Part shown: positions 61,456-64,000 of the stretch, piece after piece
How positions within the stretch are numbered: the first letter of the stretch is position 1
How the letters are laid out: each line of letters begins with the position of its first letter
Source: Hydrogenovibrio thermophilus
GTDB taxonomy: Bacteria > Pseudomonadota > Gammaproteobacteria > Thiomicrospirales > Thiomicrospiraceae
Direction of reading: 5' to 3'
Length of the DNA: 64,000 bases
NCBI RefSeq assembly: GCF_004028275.1
Contig: NZ_CP035033.1
Coordinates: 558,001-622,000 of the forward strand
Notes under the pieces: model-generated
Database searches by the model: none
What the model was told of the DNA's origin: nothing
What the model saw: the letters and a program-made list of their open reading frames with translations, nothing else
Translations under genes and position numbers: made by a program

Positions 61456-62847
61456 ATGAAGCCAAATGTATTAAGGGTATTCAAACCCGTCTCTTTACCT
61501 TTAATCTCCATTTTGATTTCAGGCCTGGCGACTTCCGCGGCGGCGGCACAGTTGGATTTCAAGTCCTGCGTGGAAACCGCTTTGGGCCAAAACCCGGAAA
61601 TGGAAGTCAGTCAGTATCGTCTGCAACAAGCCAAATACGCTTTGGCGGAAGCCGATGCTAACCGGATGCCGCAAATCACCGCCTCCATGACCGGCACCAA
61701 CTCGAATAACGCTCTGAATGTGTTTGGTATGAAATTAAACCAGCGGGATGCGAGTTTCCGTGACTTTGGTTTTGCCGATATGAATAAAGGGGTAGATTAT
61801 GTTCCTGGCGATTTGAATGAACCGGGGAGTTATACGGATTTCAATACCCGTCTGGAAGTGATGATTCCGGTCTGGAATGGCGGCAAGGTTTCGAGTTATC
61901 AAAACCAAGCCAAGGCGATGATTAAAGCAGCACAGCACGGCGACAAGGCCGTGCAACAGCACTTGACCTACAATGTCTATCAAGCCTATGAAGGCGTGCA
62001 CACCGCGCGCGCTTTCGTCTCCGTCGCAGAACAAGCCGTTAAAGCTTCGGAATCCTATGTTCGAACCACGAAAAATCTGGTGGAACAGGGGGTTGTGGTT
62101 CGCTCCGAGTTGTTGAGTGCCAATGTACACTTGTCGGAAGCCAAAACCGCTTTGGAACAAGCGCAAACACAAGAACAGATTGCCTTAGATAATCTAAGAA
62201 CCCTGATGGCGTTGGATCAAAATGCACCATTGGATGTCGGGCCGCGTATTGATATTTCATTGCCGTCCGATTCCCTACCGGAATTGACCAATATGGCGAC
62301 CAGCACCAACCCTAAGTTGGAAGCTTCCCGTGAAGAGTCCCTGTCAAAGCGTGCCGCCATCGATGCCAGCAAAGCCGATCAATATCCCAATTTTAATATT
62401 ATGGTTCGTGGCGATACTTATGATGAAAATCTCGGTTTCGATAGCCAGTCTTATACGGTCGCGGGGGTGGTCTCCTGGAAAATCACCGATTTTGGCGTGA
62501 CGGCCAATAAAGTGGACCGCGCACGTGCTTTAGCCAGTGAGAAACAGGCGGCACTTCGCTCTCAGGAAAACCAAACCCGTCTGGCGGTGTTGAAAGCCTG
62601 GCGGACGTTGCAAGTGGCGGAAAAACAAGTCACGTCGAATCAATTAGCAGTCAAGCAAGCCGAAGAGGCTCAGCGTTTGATTATGAAACGTTATAAAGGT
62701 GGTATTGCCACCATGACCGAGGTTCTGGCGAGTCAGGCACAGCTCGATAAGGCACGAGCGAATTTGGTCAATGCTGTTTTCGAGAAAAATATACAAAAAG
62801 CTACGTTGCGCCTTGAAACCGGCACCATGAGTGTCGAGCAACTGTAA
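61456..62847 (+). CDS. TolC-family outer-membrane efflux protein
   Basis: A 463-residue outer-membrane channel of the TolC/CusC type. After a signal peptide (about residues 1-29) it shows 'CVETALGQNPEMEVSQYRLQ', then two repeats of the outer-membrane efflux protein domain with long heptad helices such as 'VVRSELLSANVHLSEAKTAL' and 'ATMTEVLASQAQLDKARANL'. The start at 61456 gives a normal signal peptide; a longer frame from 61363 does not. It is followed by a periplasmic adaptor gene, so it is the exit duct of a tripartite pump, likely of the RND type. Confidence 0.9.
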   Translation: MKPNVLRVFKPVSLPLISILISGLATSAAAAQLDFKSCVETALGQNPEMEVSQYRLQQAKYALAEADANRMPQITASMTGTNSNNALNVFGMKLNQRDASFRDFGFADMNKGVDYVPGDLNEPGSYTDFNTRLEVMIPVWNGGKVSSYQNQAKAMIKAAQHGDKAVQQHLTYNVYQAYEGVHTARAFVSVAEQAVKASESYVRTTKNLVEQGVVVRSELLSANVHLSEAKTALEQAQTQEQIALDNLRTLMALDQNAPLDVGPRIDISLPSDSLPELTNMATSTNPKLEASREESLSKRAAIDASKADQYPNFNIMVRGDTYDENLGFDSQSYTVAGVVSWKITDFGVTANKVDRARALASEKQAALRSQENQTRLAVLKAWRTLQVAEKQVTSNQLAVKQAEEAQRLIMKRYKGGIATMTEVLASQAQLDKARANLVNAVFEKNIQKATLRLETGTMSVEQL

Positions 62848-62900
62848 CCAAACCATAGAATCGAATTTCAAAATTTTAAAGTTTTTTAAAGGGTAGACGA

Positions 62901-64000
62901 ATGAAAACCATTGCAAAATTGATACTGTCAAGCAGCCTGGTTGCCGCCATTGGCCTTTCCGGTTGCGGCAAAGAGGCGACAGAGACCGATAACGCTGATA
63001 ACACCGATAAAGCCGTTCAAACCATCAAAGCGCCGGTGGAAACCGTGAGCTTGGGCACCATTCCGCTGAAAGCGGTTGTGCCGGGTGCCGTGGTGCCGGA
63101 TCAAAAGGCGCAAATTGCCTCGCGTCTGATGGGGTACATTAAAAACCTGGATGTGAAAGTCGGCCAGCAAGTGAAAAAAGGTGAATTGCTTTTCTCCATC
63201 GACTCCAGTGATGTCAATAGCCAGATTTTGCAGGCGAAGTCGGCTTACCAGCAAGCGGAAGCGGCTCTAAAAGATGCCAAACTTGACTATGACCGATTTT
63301 CCAAACTCTATAAAGAAGATTCGGTGTCCAAACAGCAGTTCGACAAGATTAATTTGCAATATAAAGTGGCACAAGAGAATTTAGTGTCGGCTAAAACGGC
63401 CTTGAATCAAGCGAAATCACAGTTGAATTACGCTAATGTAAAAGCACCGTTTGATGGTGTGGTGGTTGATAAAATGGCTGTGGCCGGTGATTTGGCGGCA
63501 CCGGGTAATCCTGTTTTGGTGTTGGAGAACTTGAAGTCGCTGAGTGTCAGAACCCAGGTAGCGGAAGATTTGTTTGCAGTGCTTCGCCCGGGGGATGAGG
63601 CGGAAGTGATTATCGATGGTCAGTCGAAACCCTTAACCGGCACCATTTATACGCTGGTCAGCGCCGCCGATCCGAAAACACGTACCCATACGGTTAAGCT
63701 CAGTCTTCCGTCTTTGGTGAACGTCAACAGTGGGACCTTTGCTCGTGTCGGCTTTAAACGCGGTGAGCGTCAAACCATGATGGTGCCGAAATCAGCTGTT
63801 TTGAATCGTTCCGGTGTAGAAGGCGTTTTCGTTTTGGAAGATGGCAAAGCCAATTTCCATATGGTGCGCTTGGGAGAAGAAATTGGCGATAAAGTCGAGA
63901 TTAAGGCCGGTTTGAACTTGGGCGACACCATTGTAGTGGACAATAATATCAGTCTGTTGAATGGCGATAACATCGAAGTGCTTGATGTGGATACCGTGTT
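62901..64000 (+). CDS. Periplasmic adaptor (membrane fusion) subunit of an efflux pump, partial
   Basis: The first 366 residues of a lipoprotein adaptor; the gene runs off the window. The signal ends in the lipobox 'LSGC'. The HlyD/AcrA-like core has 'AQIASRLMGYIKNLDVKVGQ' and 'VKKGELLFSIDSSD' (lipoyl half), a coiled-coil hairpin about residues 110-175, then 'NYANVKAPFDGVVVDKMAVA' (second lipoyl half) and a beta-barrel with 'SVRTQVAEDLFAVLRPGDEA'. It lies 53 bp after the TolC-like gene with a weak AAAGGG site. An inner-membrane RND pump gene is expected just beyond the window. Confidence 0.9.
   Translation, partial: MKTIAKLILSSSLVAAIGLSGCGKEATETDNADNTDKAVQTIKAPVETVSLGTIPLKAVVPGAVVPDQKAQIASRLMGYIKNLDVKVGQQVKKGELLFSIDSSDVNSQILQAKSAYQQAEAALKDAKLDYDRFSKLYKEDSVSKQQFDKINLQYKVAQENLVSAKTALNQAKSQLNYANVKAPFDGVVVDKMAVAGDLAAPGNPVLVLENLKSLSVRTQVAEDLFAVLRPGDEAEVIIDGQSKPLTGTIYTLVSAADPKTRTHTVKLSLPSLVNVNSGTFARVGFKRGERQTMMVPKSAVLNRSGVEGVFVLEDGKANFHMVRLGEEIGDKVEIKAGLNLGDTIVVDNNISLLNGDNIEVLDVDTV

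Noticed and set aside
1-64000. tRNA, rRNA or CRISPR loci
   Set aside because: Reading both strands of the spacers showed no cloverleaf with conserved T-loop bases, no rRNA-like stretch and no regularly spaced repeats.

Overview
The window comes from the chromosome of a chemolithoautotrophic gammaproteobacterium of the Hydrogenovibrio/Thiomicrospira type (Thiomicrospiraceae). The grounds are gene order and protein content, not a database match: a form II RuBisCO module (cbbM-cbbQ-cbbO) and a non-carboxysomal form I module (cbbLS-cbbQ-cbbO) flank two adjacent cbbR-type regulators, and the backbone has typical gammaproteobacterial order (accBC-prmA-dusB-fis-purHD; ubiE-ubiJ-ubiB; xerC-hslV). No tRNA, rRNA, CRISPR array, prophage or complete insertion sequence was recognised.

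Layout. 1-1.1 kb: the end of a subtilisin-like protease (P domain) followed by a stand-alone propeptide-like secreted protein. 1.1-8 kb: a probably Fur-controlled metal or metallophore uptake locus, with a TonB receptor and FmdE-like protein on one strand and a binding protein, permease, ATPase and two small amidotransferase-fold proteins on the other. 8-14.3 kb: a minus-strand block with hslU, a DUF971 gene, ubiE, ubiJ, ubiB and a purine permease. 14.3-21.4 kb: dapF and a DUF484 gene joined by a miniature transposon-like element, an XRE regulator, a diguanylate cyclase, marC, a nitroreductase, then xerC-hslV-yqhA. 21.5-27.2 kb: flavin reductase, ElyC/YdcF-like and PAS-GGDEF genes, and clpB behind a sigma-32-like promoter. 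27.3-29.8 kb: a Fur-box-controlled Cys-rich small protein, a YeeE/YedE sulfur transporter and a beta-carbonic anhydrase. 29.8-44.3 kb: the CO2-fixation locus, then a comFB-like gene. 44.4-54.6 kb: purD, purH, fis, dusB, prmA, accC, accB, aroQ and a dsbD with a duplicated N-terminal domain. 54.8-64 kb: fxsA, an SDR gene, a FadL-type porin, a DUF302 lipoprotein, pdxB, a hydrolase, and a TolC plus periplasmic adaptor pair that runs off the end.

How the genes work together. Carbonic anhydrase, two RuBisCOs and their CbbQO activases are the carbon-fixation core. The two LysR regulators sit between the modules, with LysR-type palindromes in both RuBisCO promoter regions. In both modules the activase genes are separated from the RuBisCO genes by terminators and hairpin elements, so uneven expression is likely.

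The most striking non-gene signal is the perfect palindrome CAGGCCTG. I count 27 copies in 64 kb where chance predicts about one. It lies inside genes in several reading frames and also forms the centre of many intergenic terminators, so it behaves like a highly iterated palindrome or uptake-type signal. The intergenic regions also carry several long imperfect-hairpin elements, two of which are direct repeats bracketing the RuBisCO and cbbR genes.
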